Below, piece by piece: positions 12,911 through 20,337 of a stretch of 22,152 bases of DNA. Source of the DNA: CAYGAM01 sp964347915. Lineage in GTDB: Archaea; Thermoproteota; Nitrososphaeria; Nitrososphaerales; Nitrosopumilaceae. The notes under the pieces are model-generated. The model saw only the letters and a program-made list of their open reading frames with translations, did no database searches and was not told the DNA's origin. Each line of letters opens with the position of its first letter. Positions within the stretch are counted from its first letter, which is position 1. The DNA is taken from positions 1 to 22,152 of the forward strand of contig CAYGAM010000030.1 in the NCBI GenBank assembly GCA_964347915.1, read 5' to 3'. The translations under genes were made by a program, and so were the position numbers.

Positions 12911-14104
12911 TTGCTGTACGTGTACAATGCGCCGGACCAGACACAGACTGTTGCGGTAGCAGGCCCAACAACTTCCGTCGTGATACCAGCGGAGGTTGCA
13001 GCTGCAAACAATGATTTTGCAGTCGAATTTTACAAACTGGTATCAGAAGAAGACGACAACATATTCTTCTCTCCTACAAGCATCCATACTGCATTCTCCA
13101 TGCTGTACGAGGGCGCCAGAGGGAATACGGCCGCCGAGCTGCAGCAGGCCTTTTGGTTTGAGCCTGATGCAGACATACGATCTGAAAAGGTTGCCGAACT
13201 GATGGCCTCGCTTAACCGCGATGACGGATACTCTACGCTGCGCCTGGCAAACTCTGTCTGGCTTGCAAAGTGGTTTACAGCAACTGATTCTTATGTGAAT
13301 ATTATGCGCGGCACGTATCTTGCAGATATCGAAAGCGTTGATTTTACAGATTCAGACGACGCCGTACCAAAGATAAATGCCTGGGCATCAGATAAAACAA
13401 ATGAAAAGATCACCAAGGTAATTTCACCTAGTCCAGAGACGGAAGCGATCACCGCTGTTCTGGCAAATGCAATCTACTTTAAAGGAACATGGGTTACCGA
13501 ATTTCCAAAAGAGAACACGGCAGAGCGTGATTTTTGGACGGGCGCAGATAAGAGCGTGACTGCTGATTTCATGTTTGTGCAGGGAATATTCAACTATACA
13601 AATCAGGACGGCGTACAAGTGCTCAAGCTGCCGTACAAGGGAGACAGACTCTCAATGATTCTCATACTGCCTGATGAGCGAGACGGAATTGACAGGCTGG
13701 AATCAATTATTTCAGCAGAAATGCTGCAAGAGTGGCAGAACGATACGCTGCCGACCGAAGTCAAGGTCAGGATGCCGAAATTTGAAATGTCGACAAACTA
13801 TGATCTTATTCCTCCATTGAACGCTATGGGCATTCAAGACGCCTTTAATCCTAAAGAAGCAGATCTTTCTGGGATAGCAGGCGCATCTAAAGACAAGCTG
13901 TATGTGAGCAAAGCAATCCAAGACGCATTTGTTAATGTAAATGAGGAAGGCACGGAAGCCGCCGCTGTCACAACAATTATTGTATACACCGATTCATTAC
14001 CCGTCATACCGCATTTTTTGGCAGATCATCCTTTCATTTTCTTCATACAGGATGATGAAAGCAAGACAATACTGTTTATGGGTAGGGTATCTGATCCGTC
14101 ATAG
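12911..14104 (+). CDS. Secreted or surface serpin with Asp at predicted P1
   Basis: The first canonical start is TTG 12911 (397 aa). The frame is open from 12821, and the codons from ATA 12848 encode IKTSYIVEAISIAIAVAIAA, a clear signal or anchor helix, so the real N-terminus is probably 12848 (418 aa). Serpin hallmarks (TTG numbering): NIFFSPTSIHTAFSMLYEGA (50-69), NAIYFKGTW (187-195), the shutter and breach regions, and DHPFIFFI (372-379) with LFMGRV near the end. The hinge EEGTEAAAV (345-353) is the small-residue type of inhibitory serpins. Counting as in alpha1-antitrypsin (Gly347 = P15), P4-P1 is V-Y-T-D and P1' is Ser (Asp361-Ser362). Asp at P1 is the choice of CrmA and granzyme-B inhibitors. 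It should trap proteases outside the cell; the target is inferred. Confidence 0.93.
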   Translation: MLYVYNAPDQTQTVAVAGPTTSVVIPAEVAAANNDFAVEFYKLVSEEDDNIFFSPTSIHTAFSMLYEGARGNTAAELQQAFWFEPDADIRSEKVAELMASLNRDDGYSTLRLANSVWLAKWFTATDSYVNIMRGTYLADIESVDFTDSDDAVPKINAWASDKTNEKITKVISPSPETEAITAVLANAIYFKGTWVTEFPKENTAERDFWTGADKSVTADFMFVQGIFNYTNQDGVQVLKLPYKGDRLSMILILPDERDGIDRLESIISAEMLQEWQNDTLPTEVKVRMPKFEMSTNYDLIPPLNAMGIQDAFNPKEADLSGIAGASKDKLYVSKAIQDAFVNVNEEGTEAAAVTTIIVYTDSLPVIPHFLADHPFIFFIQDDESKTILFMGRVSDPS

Positions 14105-14313
14105 GCGCGCATCGGAAACGCAGAATGAGCGATCAAAGAGCGCGCAAAAGTACGCCCAGTACACAAAAACGGTCCCAAAAACAGGGGTCCACTCCAAATA
14201 GGCGGAAGAACATAATGCAGAATGCGTCAGCTGTCGACGCTTAACAGATCTGACGAGCTGCCGCAAACTTGACACTTCCCGCAGAAATAGTTTGTTGCAT
14301 AAACCCCAAATAG

Positions 14314-14322
14314 ACATAAATG
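14314..14322 (+). promoter_or_regulatory. TATA-like box of the aminopeptidase gene
   Basis: ACATAAATG is centred about 27 nt before ATG 14345, leaderless spacing. The rest of the 240-nt gap after the serpin (14105-14344) shows nothing else I can support. Confidence 0.4.
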
Positions 14323-14344
14323 CAAAACTGCAGCACCGGCCGGC

Positions 14345-15406
14345 ATGAGACGCAGAAAGCGCCTGCTTGAGCATGCCGCAAAACTCAAGTGCGATGCGGC
14401 TGCCACGCTTGAGCCGGAGAATCTTTTCTACCTGACCGGGTTCTGGGGGGAAGCAGCAGGACTGCTGGAAGCCGACGGCACTGCTACAATAATTGCCCCG
14501 GCTCTTGAAGCAAAGCGGGCTGAAGCAGAGTCTGCAGACTGCACCATAGTGCGCGCAGAGCGAGGCCGCGGCATTTTACAATCGCTAATATCCAAGATGT
14601 CCGGCTCCCGCGTCTGCGTTGACTGCCAGAGTTATGATACAATGACATCAATTTTGCGCTCGCACGATTCTGCCGTGCCGTCCTCGGCGCCGTTTCAGAA
14701 TGCAAGAATGGTAAAAGATTCGGCAGAGATTGCCGTGCTCAAAGAGGCGTCGGGCATAATCGATGAAATGTTTGATCTGTGCACGCAAAAGATAAGGCAG
14801 GGACAAAGCGAATCCGAGCTTCAGGCGCTGCTGATGTCGTATGCTGCGTCAAGGGAGATGTTTGATACGGGGTACAGGTTTACCATGAATCCCCTTATCG
14901 TGGCGAGCGGGCCCAACAGCGCCCTGCCGCATGCGCAGGTTACGGACAGAAAGTTTGCAGCCGGCGATCTGATAACGGTAGACATTACGCTGCGGTACCG
15001 CGGATACGTATCCGATGCCACGCGGACATTTGCGCTAAGGCGGGCCTCGGCCAAAAAGCGCGAGCTGTACGATATAGTGGCAGAGTCCCAAAAGCTTGGG
15101 CTGGAAAAGGCAAAGCCGAATGCGTCGTGCGGCGATGTGGACCGCGCCTGCAGGGAGCATATTGACAAGGCGGGCTACGGCAGATACTTTATTCATTCCA
15201 CGGGACATGGAATAGGGCTGGATGTGCATGAGCAGCCTGGAATATCTCCAGGCAGTACAGGCCTGCTGTCGCAAAACATGGCAGTTACAGTCGAGCCTGG
15301 CATATACCTGCCGGGCAAGTTTGGAATAAGAATTGAGGACTCGATAATCGTCCGGCAAAGAAACTGCAGCATGCACAAGTTTACAAAAGAGCTGCTGGTG
15401 CTGTGA
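14345..15406 (+). CDS. M24B family Xaa-Pro aminopeptidase (prolidase-like)
   Basis: 353 aa, typical length of archaeal and bacterial PepQ/Xaa-Pro peptidases. An N-terminal creatinase-like domain (1-125, with NLFYLTGFWGEA) is followed by the pita-bread catalytic domain. All five dinuclear metal ligands are visible: Asp213 (TVDIT), Asp224 (YVSDATRTF), His288 (HSTGHGIGLDVHE), Glu317 (VTVEPGIYL) and Glu331 (IRIEDS). It cleaves the bond before or after proline in short peptides in the cytoplasm, recycling proteasome products among others. There is no signal peptide. It stands alone, with its own TATA-like box, and ends 2 nt before the convergent methyltransferase. Confidence 0.94.
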   Translation: MRRRKRLLEHAAKLKCDAAATLEPENLFYLTGFWGEAAGLLEADGTATIIAPALEAKRAEAESADCTIVRAERGRGILQSLISKMSGSRVCVDCQSYDTMTSILRSHDSAVPSSAPFQNARMVKDSAEIAVLKEASGIIDEMFDLCTQKIRQGQSESELQALLMSYAASREMFDTGYRFTMNPLIVASGPNSALPHAQVTDRKFAAGDLITVDITLRYRGYVSDATRTFALRRASAKKRELYDIVAESQKLGLEKAKPNASCGDVDRACREHIDKAGYGRYFIHSTGHGIGLDVHEQPGISPGSTGLLSQNMAVTVEPGIYLPGKFGIRIEDSIIVRQRNCSMHKFTKELLVL

Positions 15407-15408
15407 CG

Positions 15409-16224
15409 CTACGGCTTTGCGGCAAGCAGCAGCACCTGCCACGGAAAGACAACCCTGCCGCCTTTTTCAAACTCTTGCGCCCTGCCTGTCACGGACTCGC
15501 GCAGCTTTTGCATCTCGCGGCGCGGCAGCTCGTCCAGCATTGACTTTTGGCGGCGCGGGACGTACCGCACATAATTGTCCCAATACTGTGCTGCAGTTCC
15601 AGGGCTGTACTCGTATTCGTACTCTGTTATTCTGATGTCCGAGAATCCTGCCTCTGACGCCACATCTCTTAGCGCGTCGAATGTTCCGTATCTGGAGAGA
15701 TCCGGAGACTCTCCGGGCAGATAGTCTGGAATAACCTTCAGCGTTTCGCTCAATATGATATCAAAGTACGGCGCCCTGCCGTGCACTATGACGCCCAGGG
15801 TGCCGCTCTTTTTGAGAACATTCCTGGCGCAGCGCAGCGCGCGCACGGCATCGGGAAAAAAGAACAGTGCAAACTGGCACAGCACGGCATCAAACTTTGC
15901 TCTAAGATGAAACGATTCAGCGTCAGCTACAAAAAAGTCCGCGCCTCCCTGCCGCTTTGCAATCCTTACGGCTTCCAGCGACGAATCAAGCCCTACTGCC
16001 AGCCCGTCTTCAATCTCGCCGTACAAATGGTTGGTTGCCAGCCCAGTTCCGCATCCGAGATCCAGAATCCTGCTTCCGCTTTTGATTGCAAGCGCATCCT
16101 TGAGACTGCGCGCTATCTGGAACGGCCCCGCCATTGAGCCGGCCCACCGCTCATGGTATCGCATAGCCATTTCATTCCACAAGGCAATCATTCTCTTCTT
16201 GTGCATCAAGCCTTCGTCTGACAT
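15409..16224 (-). CDS. Class I SAM-dependent methyltransferase, substrate unknown
   Basis: 271 aa from ATG 16224 (residue 64 of a longer frame opening at 16413, whose first 60 residues are Cys/Arg/Gly-rich and unlikely to be coding). A TTTTAA box about 30 nt upstream supports this start. Motif I is SRILDLGCGTGLATNHL (SAM binding), the acidic ribose contact is VGLDSSLEA, and ADFFVADAESF and FDAVLCQFALFFFPDAVRAL are motifs II-III of the UbiE/methyltransferase-11 type. The C-terminal half (PGTAAQYWDNYVRYVPRR) is likely the substrate lid. Relatives act on quinones, small metabolites or lipids; nothing in the context decides which. It converges on the aminopeptidase gene. Confidence 0.85.
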   Translation of the reverse strand: MSDEGLMHKKRMIALWNEMAMRYHERWAGSMAGPFQIARSLKDALAIKSGSRILDLGCGTGLATNHLYGEIEDGLAVGLDSSLEAVRIAKRQGGADFFVADAESFHLRAKFDAVLCQFALFFFPDAVRALRCARNVLKKSGTLGVIVHGRAPYFDIILSETLKVIPDYLPGESPDLSRYGTFDALRDVASEAGFSDIRITEYEYEYSPGTAAQYWDNYVRYVPRRQKSMLDELPRREMQKLRESVTGRAQEFEKGGRVVFPWQVLLLAAKP

Positions 16225-16250
16225 CAAGTACCGTGCGTCTGCACTGCCGG

Positions 16251-16258
16251 TTAAAAGA
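16251..16258 (-). promoter_or_regulatory. TATA-like box of the methyltransferase gene
   Basis: On the minus strand this reads TCTTTTAA, centred about 30 nt before ATG 16224. It supports the short form of the protein. Confidence 0.35.
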
Positions 16259-16443
16259 ATTATCCCTCCGGCCTGCTGCAGCCAGCCTGGACGGCGCGAT
16301 TCTGCATCGCCGCCGGCGCGGCGGCAGTACAGCACGGCAGCAGGAGGCTCAAGGACGCTGCGTCCTGCATTGACGCAGTGCGCGCCGGCGCAAAGAATCC
16401 GGCCCGGCGCCATGATTCAAGCAGGCGCCGCATTGTGCGCGCG

Positions 16444-17670
16444 TCATTTCTCTACAATCTTTTCCTTTATCTTGTCCAGTATAATTTCTGCAATCTCGCG
16501 CTTTGGCCTGCGTCCCGACGGCGTAGCCGAATCTCTGTCCAGTATTATGACGCTGTTTTTTGCGGGATCCTTTCTGTATTTGGTCCCAATGTCGTTTGCA
16601 ACCATGATGTCGGCTCCGGCTTCCGCCATTCTTTTTCTGGCCCTGCGCATCATGACAGCCTCCGATACGTCCGCCTCAGCCTTGAATCCCACTATGACGG
16701 CGTCTTTTTGAGACTTTCTGACGCCGGGCAGCAGCTTGGGCGTCCGCCTCAGCGTCACTTGGATTTCTGCATCCGCGCTCTCAATCTTTTTCTTTTTTGC
16801 TTTGGGGGCATAGTCGGATACGGCAGCCGCCATTATTACGACATCCCATTTCTTTCGAAGCTGCTTTTGCAGGGCGGACGCCATGTCCTGATACGAGGAG
16901 ACGCGAATCACAGAGGCGCCCCGCGGAGGCTCAGCCGAGCCAGGCCCGTATATCATGGTAACGTATGATCCGGCGGACACCAGCCGCTGCGCCAGCAGGG
17001 TTCCGGTCAGCCCCGTACTAAGATTGGTTATCACGCGCACGGGATCAATATGCTCCGTTGTCGGGCCGGCCGTCATCAGCACCCGCCTGCCTGCAAGAAC
17101 GCCTGATCTGCCGAACCGCTCCAGCATGTGATGCAGCACGTCTTCCGGCTCCGGCGCCTTTGCCTTTCCCTCTGTTATTTGAGGATCCAGAAATGCGACG
17201 CGGTTCTTTAGGAATCTGATGTTTCTTTTTACCGACGCGTTCTCGTACATTGCCGCATGCATTGCAAGGCACATAACAATTGGAATCTTGGCGCCGAATC
17301 CTACAGTCAGTATGGTGGATATCGGCGTATCGTCTATCCCGCATGCCAGCTTGCCCAGGGTATTGGCCGTTCCAGGATATACTATGATGGCGTCTGACTT
17401 GCCATAGTCTGCAAGCCGTATGTGCTCAAGATCGCCCGTCAGTCTTGTAATTACGTCGTTTCCTGTCGCCCATTTGAGGTATGCAGGGCGTATGAGCCTG
17501 GCAGCTGCCGGGCTTTCAACGCAGGTAACATCAGCTCCGTGCCGCATAAGCAGCCTTGCAAGCTCAATTGCCTTGTATGCCGCCACGCTTCCGGCAACGC
17601 ACAGTATCAGCCGCTTTCCCTCAAGCTCGGCGCCGCTGGAACCTGTTATGTCAAGCGACGGATGGCTCAT
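16444..17670 (-). CDS. coaBC: Bifunctional phosphopantothenoylcysteine decarboxylase / synthetase
   Basis: 408 aa, full length for a CoaBC (Dfp) fusion. It ligates cysteine to 4'-phosphopantothenate and decarboxylates the product to 4'-phosphopantetheine, the third- and fourth-last steps of CoA synthesis. The N-terminal CoaC flavoprotein domain has LCVAGSVAAYKAIELARLL (23-41), catalytic His83 (LEHIRL), the FMN loop PGTANTLGKLACGIDD (99-114) and MHAAMYENASVKRN (137-150). The C-terminal CoaB domain has AGPTTEHIDPVRVITNLSTG (201-220), AAAVSDYAPK and a KAKKKK stretch matching the catalytic Lys region. The start codon overlaps the panB stop by 4 nt (ATGA). It is the last gene of the CoA operon. 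Confidence 0.96.
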   Translation of the reverse strand: MSHPSLDITGSSGAELEGKRLILCVAGSVAAYKAIELARLLMRHGADVTCVESPAAARLIRPAYLKWATGNDVITRLTGDLEHIRLADYGKSDAIIVYPGTANTLGKLACGIDDTPISTILTVGFGAKIPIVMCLAMHAAMYENASVKRNIRFLKNRVAFLDPQITEGKAKAPEPEDVLHHMLERFGRSGVLAGRRVLMTAGPTTEHIDPVRVITNLSTGLTGTLLAQRLVSAGSYVTMIYGPGSAEPPRGASVIRVSSYQDMASALQKQLRKKWDVVIMAAAVSDYAPKAKKKKIESADAEIQVTLRRTPKLLPGVRKSQKDAVIVGFKAEADVSEAVMMRRARKRMAEAGADIMVANDIGTKYRKDPAKNSVIILDRDSATPSGRRPKREIAEIILDKIKEKIVEK

Positions 17671-18641
17671 CTCTTGTTCCGCAAATCCTGCAGCGCCTTT
17701 CTGATCTCTTCTGCCGTCCGCATCATGGTTTTCTCGCTCACCTTCATCTTCTCCTCAAGCAAATGCTCCGCCTCCTCCATCACAGCGTTTTTGATTATTA
17801 AAAAAGGCGTTCCGCATATGAACGAGTCCCGCCGCCCGATTTGCTCAAGATACTCGCGGCATTCTTCAGTTATGCTGCTGTTCCGCAGTTCCGGAAATCT
17901 TGACTCTCTGACATCGTCCGCATACTCCCGCACGGCGTCTTTAATCTCCTTTGCCAGATTGCGGTACTTTTTGACAAAGCTGAATTCCCGCTCGTACATT
18001 CCAAGCATGTCGTGCAGGACAAGCACCTGGCCGGTGCAGCCTGGCCCTGACCCTATGCCGATGGTAGGAATACTGAGCATTTCGGTGATGGCTGCTGCCG
18101 TTTCCTGCGCAACCATCTCAAGCACTATTCCAGACGCGCCTGCATCCTGCACTGCTTTGGCATCCTGCACCAGCTTTCTTGCAGATTTGGCGTCCTTTCC
18201 GCGCGTTTTGTATCCTTTGGCCAGCCCTGCCGTCTGCGGCTGCACTCCAATGTGCCCTATAACGGGAATACCTGCATCCGCAATGGCGGATATTCTCTCG
18301 GCCGCCTCTGCTCCGCCCTCCAGCTTTACCGCGTCGGCGCCCGCCTTTACAAGAATGCCCGAGTTTTCCACCGCATCCTTGGAGCTGGACTGATACGACA
18401 TGAACGGAAGGTCTGCCAGTACGGCCGCATTCCTTTTTGCAGCCGATACTGCCTGCGTCCAGAGGCGCATCTGCTCCATTGTAACCTGGGTCGTATCCTG
18501 ATGGCCCAGCATCACCATGCCCGCGCTGTCTCCCACCAGAAGAATGTCTATTCCGGCTTCGTCGCAGAGGCGCGCCATTGTATAGTCGTAGCTTGTAAGA
18601 GCAGTTATCCTGCTGCGGCGCATGATGTCCGCCAGCTTCAT
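17667..18641 (-). CDS. panB: 3-methyl-2-oxobutanoate hydroxymethyltransferase (ketopantoate synthesis)
   Basis: 324 aa from ATG 18641, which overlaps the upstream stop as TGATG; an ATG at 18659 (330 aa) is possible, but GGAGGG just after it looks like the ribosome site for the inner start. It makes ketopantoate from 2-ketoisovalerate and methylene-tetrahydropterin. Metal and catalytic residues are present: Asp38 (VGDSAG), Asp77 (ADLPFMSY), Glu108 (KLEGG) and the base Glu175 (VLEMV), plus GHIGVQPQ. Bacterial PanB ends near residue 264. Here about 65 extra residues follow (from about 258), including SFICGTPFLIIKNAVMEEAE and a long charged helix, function unknown. Confidence 0.95.
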   Translation of the reverse strand: MKLADIMRRSRITALTSYDYTMARLCDEAGIDILLVGDSAGMVMLGHQDTTQVTMEQMRLWTQAVSAAKRNAAVLADLPFMSYQSSSKDAVENSGILVKAGADAVKLEGGAEAAERISAIADAGIPVIGHIGVQPQTAGLAKGYKTRGKDAKSARKLVQDAKAVQDAGASGIVLEMVAQETAAAITEMLSIPTIGIGSGPGCTGQVLVLHDMLGMYEREFSFVKKYRNLAKEIKDAVREYADDVRESRFPELRNSSITEECREYLEQIGRRDSFICGTPFLIIKNAVMEEAEHLLEEKMKVSEKTMMRTAEEIRKALQDLRNKR

Positions 18642-19393
18642 CAGGAGCGATCCCTCCATGTTCTGATGCGCCTCTCAGCGTCTGCCAGCGCGGCCCTATT
18701 GTCATAGTCTTGCACGATTTTTCTTAGCGCCCCTCCTTTCTCTGATGCAAGCAGCCTGCACTGCTCTGCCAGCATCCCGGCCGATCGCACTGCATTATCC
18801 ACTATTGTGATATTCGCGCTGCGCGCCGTTCTGGACAGCGGGTTGAGGTCAAACGCAATTGCGGTCTTGCCCGCGTCTGCCAGAGCCTGGCACCTGTCGC
18901 CGTCTTCAATGAACAGCAGGACGGCGTCCGCTTTCAATATTCCGCGCACATCCGCCATGAACCGCGCCGACTCTCCGCCCGGAAGCATTCCGAGAAACTT
19001 TCTGTCCAGCCCCAGTATGCCCTTGGCGCCGCTCTCTGAAAGCCTGCCGGCAATTCTATCCTTCCGCCCGTCTTCCCTGTCGTAGAATATGTTCGCCTCA
19101 ATCAGGGCTCCGGCAGCCTCTGCTATGCCGATTATCTCATCAGGACAGAGGGCCGCCGCATTTCCGTTTACTGAAATTACTGGATGCTCTGCTAAAATGA
19201 GCGCGGCGGCTGCCGCACGCACGGCTTTTTTGGCAGAGCGCATGGTTTTTTCTCCCAGCAGGTAGTCAAACGCCTCGCCCCTGCCGTGGGCTATCAGCCC
19301 TTCCTGAGATACGATGCCGCGATCAAACCCGCCTACCAAAAGATCTCTAGTCTTGAGCGACGCGGCTCGGGGATGACTCTCTGGAATCAGCAT
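18641..19393 (-). CDS. 4-phosphopantoate--beta-alanine ligase (phosphopantothenate synthetase, DUF137)
   Basis: 250 aa from ATG 19393, the first codon that opens directly onto the family signature (IPESHPRAASLKTRDLLVGG). The longer frame to 19534 lies inside the pantoate kinase gene and reads as Arg/Cys junk. Family landmarks are GIVSQEGLIAHGRGEAFDYL and VISVNGNAAALCPDEI, then AIAFDLNPLSRTA near the C-terminus. With ATP it joins 4-phosphopantoate and beta-alanine to give 4'-phosphopantothenate, replacing bacterial PanC plus pantothenate kinase. This route is an archaeal hallmark. It overlaps pantoate kinase by 7 nt and panB by 1 nt, so translational coupling is likely. Confidence 0.95.
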   Translation of the reverse strand: MLIPESHPRAASLKTRDLLVGGFDRGIVSQEGLIAHGRGEAFDYLLGEKTMRSAKKAVRAAAAALILAEHPVISVNGNAAALCPDEIIGIAEAAGALIEANIFYDREDGRKDRIAGRLSESGAKGILGLDRKFLGMLPGGESARFMADVRGILKADAVLLFIEDGDRCQALADAGKTAIAFDLNPLSRTARSANITIVDNAVRSAGMLAEQCRLLASEKGGALRKIVQDYDNRAALADAERRIRTWRDRS

Positions 19394-20277
19394 GAAATCA
19401 GCCTGGCTCCGTCGTTGTCTATCTCTGTCTTGATTACGATTCCGCCGCGTCCTGCAAGAATGCCTAGCGCAGCAGCCTCTTCCTTGGGCGATACAAGCGC
19501 AAATACGGTCTCGCCGAACAGCGCCACGCCGCATCTTATGCCTGCGGCTTGAAGATCGAGCGCAGCGGCCTCCATCCTGGGAGTCATTATGCTGACATGC
19601 CTTGAAAACTCAAGTGACATGTCCTGAAATTCTCCGATATCCCTTGACTTTAGCAGCCTGCCTACAAGCCGCTCTCCGAGCCCGTTTATGCTGTCCAGGC
19701 GCTCATCCATGAACCGCCTGGTTGAAATCGGCGAAAAGCAGATCATGACAACGCTTGAATCAAGGCTGATCTTCTCAAGCGAGCCTGTTCCGGGCGGGCC
19801 TGCGCGCGTCCTGATCTCAAAGCCGCCGTGATACGCGGCAATAACATCGCCTAGTCCGGTGCGGCAGCAAACTTCGGCCTCATGAGCTATCCGGGCCGCC
19901 ACTGCATCGTCAAGCCCGATGCCGAGCGCGTTGTTTAATGCAATTGAGAGCGACAGCGCGGCCGCGCTGCTAGAGCCCAGGCCGTACCCCACCGGCACTG
20001 CGATATCATGCAGCACGGATGCATAAAACGGGCCGCCTGCAAGCTTGAAAAACTCTGATATCACATGCTCTGACAGGCGCGTATCGTCTGTCCTATAGCC
20101 TTTAACCTTAATGCCGTATCCAGGCTCTGCCGCAGGCCTGACCTTCACTAGGGTGGTAACGCCGTCCGCGACTGAAAATCCTGCGCCAAGGGAACCCACA
20201 GCCTGGGATTCCGCATTCTTTTCTGCTTTGAAGAACCCTGTTACATGGGCTGGGCAGAATGCCTTTGCCTTCACCAC
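19387..20277 (-). CDS. Pantoate kinase (GHMP superfamily)
   Basis: 296 aa starting at GTG 20277 (GTG 20274 next to it is an alternative). The GHMP ATP-binding loop is PVGYGLGSSSA (95-105). The N-terminal strand AKAFCPAHVTGFF and the C-terminal GIRCGVALFGETVFALV are GHMP motifs 1 and 3. TGLGDVIAAYHGGFEIRTRAG (140-160) is characteristic of the pantoate kinase group. It phosphorylates pantoate to 4-phosphopantoate, the committed step of the archaeal CoA route, and is known in other archaea as insensitive to CoA feedback. It is the first gene of the four-gene operon. A TATA-like box about 25 nt upstream gives a leaderless GTG. Confidence 0.94.
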   Translation of the reverse strand: MVKAKAFCPAHVTGFFKAEKNAESQAVGSLGAGFSVADGVTTLVKVRPAAEPGYGIKVKGYRTDDTRLSEHVISEFFKLAGGPFYASVLHDIAVPVGYGLGSSSAAALSLSIALNNALGIGLDDAVAARIAHEAEVCCRTGLGDVIAAYHGGFEIRTRAGPPGTGSLEKISLDSSVVMICFSPISTRRFMDERLDSINGLGERLVGRLLKSRDIGEFQDMSLEFSRHVSIMTPRMEAAALDLQAAGIRCGVALFGETVFALVSPKEEAAALGILAGRGGIVIKTEIDNDGARLISC

Positions 20278-20296
20278 GCTCTTTAAACTTGTGGAA

Positions 20297-20320
20297 AAAT
20301 ATAAGAATATGGATTAAATA
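20297..20320. promoter_or_regulatory. Divergent promoter of the CoA operon and the AbrB-PhoU gene
   Basis: The 60-nt gap is very AT-rich. AATATAAG at 20298-20305, read on the minus strand, is about 25 nt before GTG 20277. ATTAAATA at 20313-20320 is about 22 nt before TTG 20338 on the plus strand. Both genes would be leaderless with non-ATG starts, and the two boxes are close enough for the two promoters to interfere. Confidence 0.5.
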
Positions 20321-20337
20321 GTTATAATGAGTTTAAA

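Noticed and set aside
17422..18393. 323-codon plus-strand frame across coaBC and panB
   Set aside because: It spans the junction of two conserved minus-strand genes and is Ser/Ala-rich without domain features.
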